In this document: positions 11,324 through 21,094 of the stretch, piece by piece
Numbering within the stretch: the first letter of the stretch is position 1
Layout of the letters: every line of letters begins with the position of its first letter
Assembly (NCBI GenBank): GCA_963277665.1
Contig: OY728120.1
Coordinates: forward strand, 941,023,195 to 941,087,194
DNA from: Viscum album
Lineage: Eukaryota > Streptophyta > Magnoliopsida > Santalales > Viscaceae
Length of the DNA stretch: 64,000 nt
Direction: 5' to 3'
Made by a program: the position numbers and the translations under genes
The notes under the pieces: generated by a model
What the model was told of the DNA's origin: nothing
What the model saw: the letters and a program-made list of their open reading frames with translations, nothing else
Databases searched by the model: none

Positions 11324-12435
11324 TTACACAACATCATTTTCATACTCAAAAACACAAATAGTGATCGCATGTGACTTCCCTTTATCCTTTTCCTTAAGTG
11401 GTTTCTCACGTGGATCATCATTAACCCTTGAATTAGGGAATTGATTAGCATAGTGCCCCATTTCCTTGCACTTGAAGCATTGAAGTGTTGGTGGTGCGTT
11501 ATCTGCAGTATTTTCTTTATTCACATCATTAGCTACCCTTTTTCCAATACTTCGACACTCAGCTACTCGATGACCTTCTTTTCTAAACTTAAAACATTTT
11601 CTATTCCCTTTAAGACAATCTCCACCATGCTTCTTTCCAAACTTTGAGCAGAAAGAAACATTCATCTTTTTTCACCATTATTCTGAGATTTCTCCTTGAA
11701 ATCCTTCATTCGTTTCTTGTCAAAACCATGAGATGGATATTTAACACCAAATTCCATTTCTACCTTGATAGCACAACACAAAATTTCTTCATAGCTATTG
11801 AAGTATCTTATAGATAATGCCCTTCGAAGACTTGGTTTTAAGACACTGAAGAATCGATCAACTTTACTTTCAGGATGGATGATAAAACCAGATTCATACC
11901 ATGCAAGTCTTGTAAAATTCACTTCGTATACACCAAAAGATTCATCATCCATCTGCTTAAGCTCAAGGAACTCCTTTTCTTTCTTTGTTCAAAGAATACG
12001 AGGGAAGTACATACTGAAAAACAAGTTCTTGAACTCATCCCATTCCATGGATTCAATTTCACCTTAGGGCCTTGTATTATTAATTAGAGTCCACCACTAG
12101 TTTGCTTCACCTTTTAAATGGTAAACATCCAGAATGTATTTTTCATGTTCTGAACAGAGAAGTATGGAAAATATCTTTTTAGTGGTACTAGTCCATTGTT
12201 CAACAAGAAGTGGATCAGAAGATCCACTGAAAGAAGTTGGACGTTGCCTCATGAAGGACTCAATATAATATTGTTCCCTTATCTGCTCATTTGGAAGTCC
12301 AGAATGATTTATAGCTTGTGTAAGTATAGCAATAAAATTTTGTACTCCATCTCCCATAACATTGGTTTTTTCAGCAGGGCAATCATTTCATTGTCCATTA
12401 CATTGATCAACACGGTTCCTTCAGTTTCCATCCAT
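11324..12435 (-). pseudogene. gag: Degenerate gag of element A
   Basis: The ATG at 12435 (MDGN) matches the start of element B's gag (MEGN) and is followed at once by a stop and later a frame change. Open pieces follow: 12357-12097 (ESFMRQRPTSFSGSSDPLL, the gag core entry motif); a piece with YWWTL just past it; 11952-11662 (MDDESFGVYEVNFTRLAWYESGF, compare the SVxEYEAxFxxLxRYA motif); and 11665-11324 with two zinc-knuckle remnants, CFKFRKEGHRVAEC (second Cys lost) and CFKCKEMGHYANQF (last Cys lost). At least one internal stop near 12066 and a frameshift near 11990 break it. The layout matches a Ty3/gypsy Gag of about 350 residues. It cannot now make capsid protein. Confidence 0.78.
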
Positions 12436-12682
12436 CATCTAAAACCCAAAAATAATAGTTTGAGAGAAAAAAAATCATGCTAGGGACAACAACATAATAA
12501 AGGGGGAGTAACATAAATATCTAACATCTTAGGTTTAATTATAAGAACGTTACCGTAATTCTAGGACTATAACCTATACTTATACTTAACATTAGGGACA
12601 TCCCTAGACATTCTTTATAAATATCTTTTGGGATATCACTAATGTTTTTGCATCCCAGTTTCCAAAAGTTAAGTAAACCTCT
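12436..12682 (-). other. Element A leader between PBS and gag
   Basis: About 250 nt of AT-rich untranslated sequence. It does not contain the GC-richer leader block shared by B (34800-34985) and C (48450-48615). Confidence 0.5.
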
Positions 12683-12693
12683 CTCTGATACCA
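12683..12693 (-). other. Primer-binding site of element A
   Basis: The plus strand is CTCTGATACCA; the sense strand TGGTATCAGAG matches the 3' end of plant initiator tRNA-Met. It lies two bases from the 5' LTR end, which fixes the element's orientation as minus. Confidence 0.85.
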
Positions 12694-13303
12694 ATTGTAG
12701 AGACCCAATGATTGACATATATGGAAGTTACATTACTTTTGTGGAATACATAATACATAACAAAAACAGACACACAAGGACAATAATAGTTTAGTGTCTT
12801 TGGAAACTGGAAAAGTAATATTCTAATCGTGGTGAAAGATCTTCAACATCTCCCATAAAGATCTTCCCCTTTTGATTTTCTTACATTAAACCATTCATTA
12901 AATCCTAGGGAAAAGAAAAAATATAAAGTGTGAGCTCAAATTCTTAATATGGGTAAGCATGGATAAAATAAAACAAACCATATACATTTGAACTTAGAAA
13001 CGTGATGATAATGATTAAAAATAAAAATATTGGGAAATGACATAAAACATGGCAGTACATAAGGCATAGATCATAAAGAAACATTAATCATGATAAAATA
13101 GAATGGGAATAAAAAATGTGATTGTGGAAACCATTAATCACATGATATGAATTCCATACTAGCGAAGGCATTGCTGCCAAGACCATCTTAGTGGACAAAG
13201 TATCTTTCTGAATCGAGTTCACTCTTCGGTCCAGTCCTGTATTACTGAACCAGATTAACTTACCATTCCATCCATATCTATCTCATGAGATATAAATCTT
13301 TAC

Positions 13304-13315
13304 CCAATGCATTGG
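13304..13315. promoter_or_regulatory. Palindrome CCAATGCATTGG, element A right LTR
   Basis: Perfect 12-bp palindrome, 13 bases from a second palindrome TCTCATGAGA (13281-13290). Shared with the LTRs of B (27451, 35625) and C (44159, 49235). Confidence 0.55.
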
Positions 13316-16302
13316 AGGGAGATATAGGTCCCACCCATCTCATAATGAAATCATTCTTTCGTGTTCCAGTAAATCAAAAATCATACATCATAGCATAACC
13401 CATGTAATAGAATGGGATTCTTAAACATCATGCCATCATTACATAATCCATATATAAAAATAATGGATATAATTTCATCATATAAATAATCAAACCATGT
13501 AAATAATGGAGAAATTATACTTTAATCATAATCATATTAAATAATGTCATTTCAGATAGAAAATATTTTTGATAAAACACTTGAAATGAAATCTTGAGGA
13601 AAATAACCTTTCTTCTTCAAAATAATTTTCTTTTCACAAAATTCCATTCAATTTTAAGAGAAAATGGTTTTCTTGAAAATAATCCTGAAATATTGTATAG
13701 GAAGTTTCATGAAAATGAGGCCTTATGAAACCGTAAAAATCCGTTCACTCCGTATAAGTTAAAAATAACATTCTCCTCCTACTTTTGTCAGAAAAGTCAA
13801 AAAGTAACTCGTATGGTAAAAAAATAAAGATTCCTTACATACCATGTAGTAAAATTCAAAAATGGTTAAAAAAGACTTTAAACTTACATGAAAAATTTTT
13901 TAGGAAACATTGACATGGATGATAACAATAACCCCAGTAAATACTTACGAATAAACAATCTCAGATAAGAACAAGATTAGAATAGTTATCCCATAATTTA
14001 CGTCCGATATGCTTCGTATTTATCTGAACCTCCTGTATAATGATTTAAATAATGTCATTGACTTATTACAGATTCATATTCATTGTTAAGATATCATATA
14101 TGGTTCACTTATTACTTTATATTACCCGTTATTTTGTAAATTCAGTGTTAAAGCCGCATTTTGGGTAAAATCGTTTCATTTATCATATGTGTTTCGACTT
14201 GTTGTTATTGATATTATTACTTATATACTGATTTACATAATTCCAGAATGTAAAACATGATTTATATATAATATATATTCATCATATACATATATATAAG
14301 ATAGATCAATAAATGGAATGAAATACTCTGTTCATTGAGACGATAGGTCATACGTACGCATTAACGATGTTTTGGTTTCTTTATTGAATTGAATGGAAAG
14401 AAGTAGATGACATACATATATATATATATATAAATAAATCCATTATCATTATTATGTCACATATTTCATTATTATTCATTATATATACCTTATAATCATT
14501 CATGAACGGTTAACATGGAGAAAGAATCACATCGTGTCGTTGAGACGGTAGTCTGTACGTACGCACGAGCGAAGATATCATTCCCATGATCGTGGAATTG
14601 TATTGAAGTGTATGTATTATATTTCAGAATAAATATAAATTTAGAATAATAATTTATATTTATTTATTTGCACCATTATATCCATCCAAGTAAGGTGGTG
14701 TTCGAAAACATATTACAACACGGCGTGGAGACAGTATTCCGTACGTACGCACGCACGATGATTTCATTTTCCATAGGATGGATAGAAGGTGAAATAAGGT
14801 TGTTTAATATTTATAATGAAATATCAGTATATAAGTAATACTGATGTTATTACTTTATAATGAGACAACTAAATAATAATAATTATAAGAAGAAAGAAAC
14901 TTGACAGAATTGGAAGAAGATATTACCTCTTCTTCGACGGACCTCCTTTATGCTTCCCCTTAAGGAAGTAGAGTTGGTATTTTGAGAAGACCAGAACCTC
15001 AAGAATGTTGATAGGGAAGTGGAGAATAGAAATGGTCAGGGGTTGGCCGAGCATCAAGTCTCAAAAGGGTGTGAATAGAAGAGGGAAGGGGTGCCCTTTT
15101 TATAATGGAGGAGAGGGGCACCTTTGGAAAAACCTAAAATATTATTTTATAATATATTCATATTCGGTTTTTAGTAGCACAAAATTTATTTATTTCGAAT
15201 ATATGGTGGGTATGGGTCTAAATGCTCTCAACCAATAGATTTTTGAGAGGTTTGGGTCATTATATTAACCTTATCGTTTAGTTTTAACTCTTAGTTAATT
15301 AGATTGACAGTTACCATGTCACATTGTATTTTTATATTATATAGTTAATAATCTTACCATATACAACAGAGAGACCCCCATGTGGTCCAATAATGATACA
15401 CCTATCATGATATAAGTATCTTGGCCGATCCTTAGATAATTAAGAATATAATAACAATTAATAATATAATATTTGTTTTTAAAACTATTTTATGTCAATT
15501 TTGACACTATTTTGTAATGGATTTTTGTGAAACTCATAACAGCATGATTAGTTCGAAAAAAGATTATAAATTCAATAATAACATGAAATATTAACCTAGA
15601 AAATTTGTGGAATTCATAAAAAGTCTCAAATTACATTTATTTGGGTATTTATAACATCAATTATTTTAATATTTCATTATTTAGGTAATTACTGCATCAC
15701 CGTTGTGTCATAAATAACATAAATTATTTAACGTCTAAAAAATTATAAATAAAATAACATTATGTAGGAAATATTTTTATCTTTCTAATGAATATTTATA
15801 GTTGAATTTATCTTATGTATAACCCTATATTACAAATGATTTAGTTATTAAACTTTGATTTTAAATATTTTAACCATTATTTAAATAAATTAATAATAAA
15901 TGTCCTAATCTAATCCAAGTGGACCTAAATGGTCATATTTTATTCCTAAGGGTTTTTTGGTAGAATTATACTTATCCAATAGAATTAGGACATGTGTTAG
16001 GGTAATAATAATATCATTTTTACCCTTAATTACCATATTTTCTTTTAACTGTGCTAAACAAAAGTAAAAAGTTACTATTTACCAAAAATTATTTTCATCT
16101 CATTGAACCACATTTTTGTCATTGATATTAACCATGTATCTATGTTTTTCGAAATTCCACTCACAGAAGCTGTAAAATTATGTTTTATGTGAATTTCCAA
16201 ATTCTCCTAGGAGGTGGGTAAAAGACGGTGAAAAGTTCAATAAAATTTTTATATATCTAAAATTTTTATAAAATGACTCCAATTAATTACATTGAACTTA
16301 TA

Positions 16303-16307
16303 TAGGT
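16303..16307. repeat. Target-site duplication of element N, left copy (TAGGT)
   Basis: TAGGT precedes the LTR start at 16308 and recurs at 26656-26660 right after the 3' LTR. Element A's LTR is collinear across the gap. Confidence 0.88.
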
Positions 16308-16723
16308 TGTAAAGACCTGAAAATTTCAAGGAAATTTTTTTTTCTTAATTTTCTTAGGAATTTTACAAGAACGCATTTTCTGACGGCACCTGATTCCGAG
16401 GCCCGGTGTGCCCAGAATCATTTTCCGATGTTTTGGCTCGGGTACGTTCAGTGAACGGACGAGCGGGTTTTTCTAACTTTTGAACCGGTGCCCGGAATCG
16501 AATTCTGAGGGCACCGATGAAATCGCAGCGTTGGTATTCGCTTAGAAACGCCTCTTCCGGAGTTGCGTTTGCTCGGGTGTGGTTTTTAATTTTCGGGCTT
16601 AAAGTTAAGAAATAAAATAATTTTGCGACAACTTTATTTTATTTCGCTTAAGCCACTTGGAAGCCACTTAAAGCCACTTAAAGGCGGCTTGAACTGAGTT
16701 GAACTGGATAGGATGCTATCCAG

Positions 16724-16751
16724 AAATATCCTACCCCTTGGTAGGATATTT
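16724..16751 (+). repeat. 12-bp perfect hairpin in element N LTR
   Basis: AAATATCCTACC (16724-16735), loop CCTT, GGTAGGATATTT (16740-16751). The second copy is 23282-23309. A GAGGTGGGGCCCGCAC block follows, as beside the different inverted repeat at 1109-1153. Confidence 0.65.
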
Positions 16752-17010
16752 GTGAGGTGGGGCCCGCACGAGCCCCGCCGTTTCTTTCCGCTAAGAAACG
16801 CACCCGTGAAAACCCGTCTTAATGAAAGTCAACTGACGCGTTTCTTAAAATCTTAACAGACCATTTAATTGGGCTGTTTCTTTCGTAAATTAAATGAGCT
16901 GTTTCTTTCTTTGAATTAATTCTACGAATTAATGGTTCGTTTCTTATCTTTTGAAATTCAAATGTTTAGTTGTGTAAATAAAATAAGGCTTAAGCTTATT
17001 TTATTTTGGG

Positions 17011-17391
17011 TTGAAACTTGTGGCGTGGAGAGGATTTGGAGGAAAGCGTTCTTCTTCGGCGAAGAACGCGAAGAACGCCAAACCTGCGGAGATCGACGAC
17101 GCGAAACCTTGTACCGCGATGCCAACGTATCTCCCTTCGCGACGCTTCTTCCGCGACGATCCAACCCCGCGACAGCCTTCGATCGACATCAACCAAGGTA
17201 GGGGGTTGCGCTTCTTTTTATTTTCTTTTTGGATTTCAACAACAACATGGATTTAATTATTATTAATTAAATCCGTATGTTCTTGGTCCTCAGAGATCAT
17301 CGACGCGACGCCCTTCCGCGGTGTGACGATCACCTCCTTCCTTGACGGTCAATTCTGCGACGACCTCGCATCCGACAGCGACGGCGAGGTA
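17011..17391 (+). other. Exon-intron-exon-like module in element N 5' LTR
   Basis: An open frame starts at ATG 17011 and runs with biased codons to CAACCAAG at about 17197, followed by GTAGGG. A T-rich, AT-rich stretch of about 95 bp ends in TCCTCAG (17286-17292). Joining there keeps the frame open through a second exon-like piece to GGCGAG followed by GTAGAG (about 17387). The same arrangement lies at 23569-23976 in the 3' LTR, where a repeat expansion near 23633 keeps the frame. Differences between the copies are mostly amino-acid changing, so there is no sign of selection since insertion. It may be a 5' untranslated intron or an old captured exon pair; I recognise no product. Confidence 0.35.
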
Positions 17392-17776
17392 GAGATTTAT
17401 TTTGGGATTTACCCCCCTTTTTTTATTTATTTCCGTGAACGTTCTTTAAAAATTAAAGAACCGGAATCAAAGAAACAATTTTATTTTATTAAAATTGTTG
17501 GTTCATGTGTTGAACATTTTATTTTCTCCCGTTGTTTATATCTAACGCGGAGGGTGTGGGCCAAACGAACACGGCCCGACAACCCTCCGTCATTCTTCGT
17601 GTTTTGCGGATTTGGCGGGCGACGACAGAACGTGCCGCAACGGGTGTTTGATGATCCCGCAGTAAAGAACGGAACCCGGGAGGAACAACGGCGCAGACGG
17701 GAAGGAAAACGGGCCACCAGACCGACTCTGGCGGCCCGCGGAAGCCGGTGGTGGCGCCGGCGGCCGGAGGCGGCGG

Positions 17777-17960
17777 CACCCCGCGGGTGTCCAGTGCGCC
17801 ACCCCGCGGGTGTCCTGCGCGACACCCCGCGGGTGCCGCGGGTGTCCAGCAGGACACCCCGCGGGTGCCGCGGCGTTGTCACGCGGCACCCCGCGGGTGT
17901 CCAGGGCGACACCCTGCGGGTGTCTGGCCGACACCCCGTGGGTGTCGCGGGAGCGTCACG
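17777..17960. repeat. CpG-rich CCCGCGGG array, element N 5' LTR
   Basis: About eight close variants of CACCCCGCGGGTGTC, each with the self-complementary core CCCGCGGG. The 3' LTR array (24384-24525) has a different number and order of units plus an extra GC-rich insert, so the array changed by slippage or unequal exchange after insertion. Confidence 0.7.
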
Positions 17961-18109
17961 CAGGGCGGCGGCTTTCCCCCGTGTCGGCCGAGCCGAGCCG
18001 GACCGGCCCTGGCCGGGCCGGGCCGGGCCTACCGGGTCGGACCTGACCCGGTTCGGGCCAACCAGGGGGGTCGGGTCAGGTCGGCCCGGGCCCGGACCCC
18101 CCATCTTCG

Positions 18110-18845
18110 GACACACTTCGTTCAAATGGCCGTATCTTGAACTACGGGCCTCCAAACGACTCGCCGTCAGCGGCAACACAATCCTTGGAGCGAGTCGGAC
18201 GTTTCGGTTTATCGTACTCAAGGTTTCGGAATACTTTGAGTTCGGCCGGGTTGGTTCGTACACGAAACCAACCGGGCCCTCGGAGCGGAAACACTCATAT
18301 CTTGAGCTATGGATGTCCGATATACGTACCGTCATCTTTGTTAGTTTCCTCTTAGTGAGACGGATCTTTTGGCTCACTCCGCCTGGGGTTTGGGCGCAGG
18401 TGGAGTACGGTGGGGTTGGTTTTCCCTTAAAAACCAACCGGGCCCCTGAGACGAAAAAGCCAATAACTCTCAGACCGGGCGTCCGATTGACGCGCCGTCT
18501 GCGACGATGAGTTCCTGTTGTCGATACGGAACTTTTGGCATCCTCCTCCTGAGAATTGGATGCAGATGGATAGTGTCCGGGTTGGATCGCACCGAAATCC
18601 AACCGGGCCCCTGGAACGGAAAAGCTGATATCTTTCAAACCAGACGTCCGTTTGACGAACCGTCAGCGGCGTTGGTGTTTACGTTGAGTAACGGTCCCTA
18701 TGAGTATACCCTATGGGAGTTCGGGGTACAGTTGAGATATGGCCGGGATTGGTTTGCTCACGAGACCAACCGGGCCCCTGGGACGAAAAGGCTAATAACT
18801 CACAGACCGGGCGTCCAATTGACGTGCCGTCTGTTGCGTTGAGAC
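18110..18845 (+). repeat. Five imperfect tandem repeats of about 165 bp, element N 5' LTR
   Basis: Unit landmarks: ACCGGGCCC at 18271, 18437, 18602 and 18769 (spacing 166, 165, 167), with an earlier partial unit aligned from about 18110. Each unit also has a TATCTTGARCTACGG or AATAACTCACAGACC block and a CGTCCGATTGACGYGCCGTC block. Upstream of ACCGGGCCC is a hairpin with changing arms (for example 18414-18439). 3' LTR landmarks are 24834, 24999, 25165 and 25332. Confidence 0.75.
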
Positions 18846-19034
18846 CCCTATGATGAGGCGGTCCTTTGAGATACTTCTTCGTGGGACCTTGAGATACTTG
18901 GAGTATCGACCAGTAGCTCGTGGAGCGGACCCTCCTGGAGACGAGCGTGCGGAGTACGGAGATCGTGTAGCCTGCTGAGACCTTACGACTGCTTGACCGA
19001 CTCGACTTGGAGTAGGTCGACTAGCCCAGTGGAC

Positions 19035-19245
19035 GGAGCGCCCGGTATTTGGCGACAGACCCATGGCGGATGGAGCGCCCGGTAGTTGGCCGTAAACCCG
19101 CGGTACTCGACAGGAGGAGTACCTCTGTAGGCTATTGGGGGGAGCGCCCGGTATTTGGCGACAGACCCACAGCGGACGGAGCGCCCGGTAGTTGGCCGCA
19201 GACCCGCGGTACTCGACAGGAGGAGTACCTCAGCAGTCTTAGGTT
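19035..19245 (+). repeat. 106-bp tandem duplication, element N 5' LTR
   Basis: GGAGCGCCCGGTATTTGGCG begins at 19035 and again at 19141. Both copies continue with CAGACCCA, GGAGCGCCCGGTAGTTGGCC and ACAGGAGGAGTACCTC. The same duplication is in the 3' LTR near 25598 and 25704. Confidence 0.75.
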
Positions 19246-19504
19246 AGTGAGCAGTACCTCGGAGTCGTGACAGGACCACTGCACACTCCATAGACGGAGC
19301 TCTTCAGCAGTTACGGTTTCGATAATGAAAATCCTGGTTTGAGATGAGACTTTTGACCTTTGTGTTTCCTCATGATTGAGATGGGTTACTTGATAACTTA
19401 GGTATATGTATGGGCATATACCTAAGTAGAGTTTATCTGTTGAGATCTTCTTGTGGTTATCCTTGTTGGATTTAGTGAGACCTTGAGGTTCTCGGGGTCC
19501 CTAC

Positions 19505-19522
19505 TGAGTATCGTTATACTCA
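19505..19522 (+). promoter_or_regulatory. Conserved LTR hairpin block, element N 5' LTR
   Basis: TGAGTAT, loop CGTT, ATACTCA: a perfect 7-bp stem inside CCCTACTG...CACCCC. Same flanks as the blocks in A, B and C but different stem bases. 3' LTR copy at 26066-26083. A second hairpin CGGGC/GCCCG follows directly. Confidence 0.6.
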
Positions 19523-19718
19523 CCCCTGCACGGGCTATGCCCGCACCTCGTTGTGTTGGTTGCAAACGACAGGCAGTGCTGACGGAGGCCGAGTGTTCGA
19601 GGACTGGACGGTACCCGGAGGTGGACTACACGACAAGTCAGTGTCCGGAGGTGGACTTCACGGCGAGACGACACTCGGAGGAGGTTGACGGACGAGAGCA
19701 CTGTGGAGGCTATCTGTG

Positions 19719-19826
19719 CCTACCCTTCAGGTAGGATTCGTGGTGGACGATCCAGGAGCTGCGCCATATGTACCTACCCTTCAGGTAGGATCCGAGGAGG
19801 ACGACCCAGGAGCTGCTTCCATCCCT
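19719..19826 (+). repeat. 54-bp tandem duplication, element N 5' LTR
   Basis: CCTACCCTTCAGGTAGGA begins at 19719 and 19773; each is followed by a CCAGGAGCTGC block. Each unit carries the inverted repeat CCTAC/GTAGG. The 3' LTR copies begin at 26280 and 26334. Confidence 0.7.
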
Positions 19827-20094
19827 CCAACTGTTGCCTTTTTCTGTTGTACTTTGTTCAGTTGTAGTTGTACTTTCTTTTGGGTTTGTATTCTGGCCCA
19901 TTTACTTTTCAGCACTTCTTTTTGTACTTAGTGTTTTACTTCCGCTTGTACTCTGTGGTGTTTTGTTACATTTATAAATGCAATTCCTTCCCAGTTATCG
20001 GGATTTACGCCTTTGGTGCTAGTCGCCAGCCCCTGGCCTATGGAAGGCGGGCTTGGGGTAGTCACGGCACGGGCCCCGAGGACGGGTCGTGACA

Positions 20095-20377
20095 ATTGGT
20101 ATCAGAGGTGGTCGGTTCTACCGCAGACTCTGATCTTTCTTTCTGTGAAGCAATAGTGTTAAGGTTACCGAGTGTGGTTTTCAGTTCAGGGAGTCCAGTG
20201 TTGGTGCGGGCGGCCGACGTATCCATACACCAGGACCCTGGCAACTGATATACCGACTTTGTGCACGAAAACACTGATTGCGTGTGTGTTTTCAAAGGTT
20301 TCCCCCCTTAAAACAGCTCAAACCAGGTCAGCTCACCAGGTATAATCGTTTGACCGTGTTACGTTGTTTCTTTCAGG
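20095..20377 (+). other. Element N leader with primer-binding site
   Basis: TGGTATCAGAG (20097-20107), two bases after the LTR, matches the initiator tRNA-Met 3' end. The remaining leader of about 270 nt to the gag ATG at 20378 would hold packaging signals; no ORF. Confidence 0.85.
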
Positions 20378-21094
20378 ATGCCTTTTCTCGGACAACCAGC
20401 TAGAGCCCAGAGGGATGTGCGTGCTGACAGCCTGTCGAGTGACGAGGCTTCGGTACAGGGCCCTCTTGCAGTTGAGGCACCAGCGGAGGCGCCAGCGGTA
20501 CTACCATACATTGGGCCACCGATGCCACCAGCCCCAGCAGTAGGTGATGCCCGCTACTTGAGCGCACTGCATGAGTTCCATCGCCAGAGGCCACCCAGGT
20601 TCGGGGGAGAGACGGACCCGCATGCGGCTGAGGATTGGCTGGAGGCTGTGGTGGGAGCCTTCAGGCTAGTGGGGACGCCATCGGACTTCATGGTGACCTT
20701 TGCTTCCAGCCTTCTTCAGGCAGCAGCAGGCAGGTGGTGGAGCCACTTGTTCCAGTTTTGCGATGGGATGACTTTCACATGGGAAGACTTTGAGACCTTC
20801 TTCGGGGTGGAGTTTGTGCCAGTAGCTCTACACCCCGAGCATGTTCAGGAGCTGCTGCCTTTGCCGCGTGTTTTTCGATCAGAAGCCGAGTCATCTATGG
20901 GCAGTAGAGAGATGATGCAGTGGTCTAGGAGGACCAGACCAGCAGTTGGGCGATCTCGGGTTTTAGGACCGGTGGTGCGGGGCACCCGGGGTTGGGTCAG
21001 AGCCAGGCGTGCCAGAAGCAGACTGTGTTACTCGTGCAGTGGAAAGGGGCCCCTGGCACGTGACTGTCCGAATCCTCGTACAGTTGATCCATAG
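20378..21094 (+). CDS. gag: Truncated Gag of element N (238 aa)
   Basis: Starts at ATG 20378, the first ATG after the leader. Residues 1-60 are Pro/Ala-rich. Residues 65-160 match the Ty3/gypsy retrotransposon gag domain: HEFHRQRPPRFGG, then DWLEAV, RWWSH (119-123), FTWEDFETFF. After about residue 160 the usual LRQG and coiled part is missing and the reading jumps to an Arg-rich segment and one zinc knuckle, CYSCSGKGPLARDC (217-230), in which the metal-binding His is Pro. The family's Gag is usually 350-450 residues, so about 100 or more residues have been deleted. Open from start to stop, but capsid assembly and RNA binding are probably lost. Needs a helper for pol. Confidence 0.75.
   Translation: MPFLGQPARAQRDVRADSLSSDEASVQGPLAVEAPAEAPAVLPYIGPPMPPAPAVGDARYLSALHEFHRQRPPRFGGETDPHAAEDWLEAVVGAFRLVGTPSDFMVTFASSLLQAAAGRWWSHLFQFCDGMTFTWEDFETFFGVEFVPVALHPEHVQELLPLPRVFRSEAESSMGSREMMQWSRRTRPAVGRSRVLGPVVRGTRGWVRARRARSRLCYSCSGKGPLARDCPNPRTVDP

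Larger units (their letters stand above)
12696..16307 (-). repeat. Element A 5' LTR, first segment (interrupted by N)
   Basis: Aligns with 5684-9300 of the left LTR. Contains the intact CCAATGCATTGG palindrome (13304-13315), the CGTACG repeats (about 14330-14760) and a TATA box (15107-15114). It ends at the N insertion with TSD TAGGT (16303-16307) and resumes at 26661. Confidence 0.88.
16308..20094 (+). repeat. Element N 5' LTR
   Basis: Near-copy of 22867-26655. In order: the CTCGGGTACGTTCAGTGAAC block; a 12-bp hairpin (16724-16751) next to GGTGGGGCCC; an exon/intron-like module (17011-17391); a CCCGCGGG array (17777-17960); five about-165-bp repeats (18110-18845); a 106-bp tandem duplication (19035-19245); the conserved hairpin (19505-19522); and a 54-bp tandem duplication (19719-19826). 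Opposing ORFs of 395 codons (17323-18510, plus) and 385 codons (17481-18638, minus) overlap the GC-rich repeats and are not kept in the other LTR, so I do not call them genes. Confidence 0.92.

Noticed and set aside
17323..18510. 395-codon plus-strand ORF in N's 5' LTR, with an opposing 385-codon ORF at 17481-18638
   Set aside because: Both run through GC-rich repeats, overlap on opposite strands and are broken in the matching 3' LTR. Lack of stops follows from GC content. Low-complexity Arg/Pro/Gly composition; no domain.
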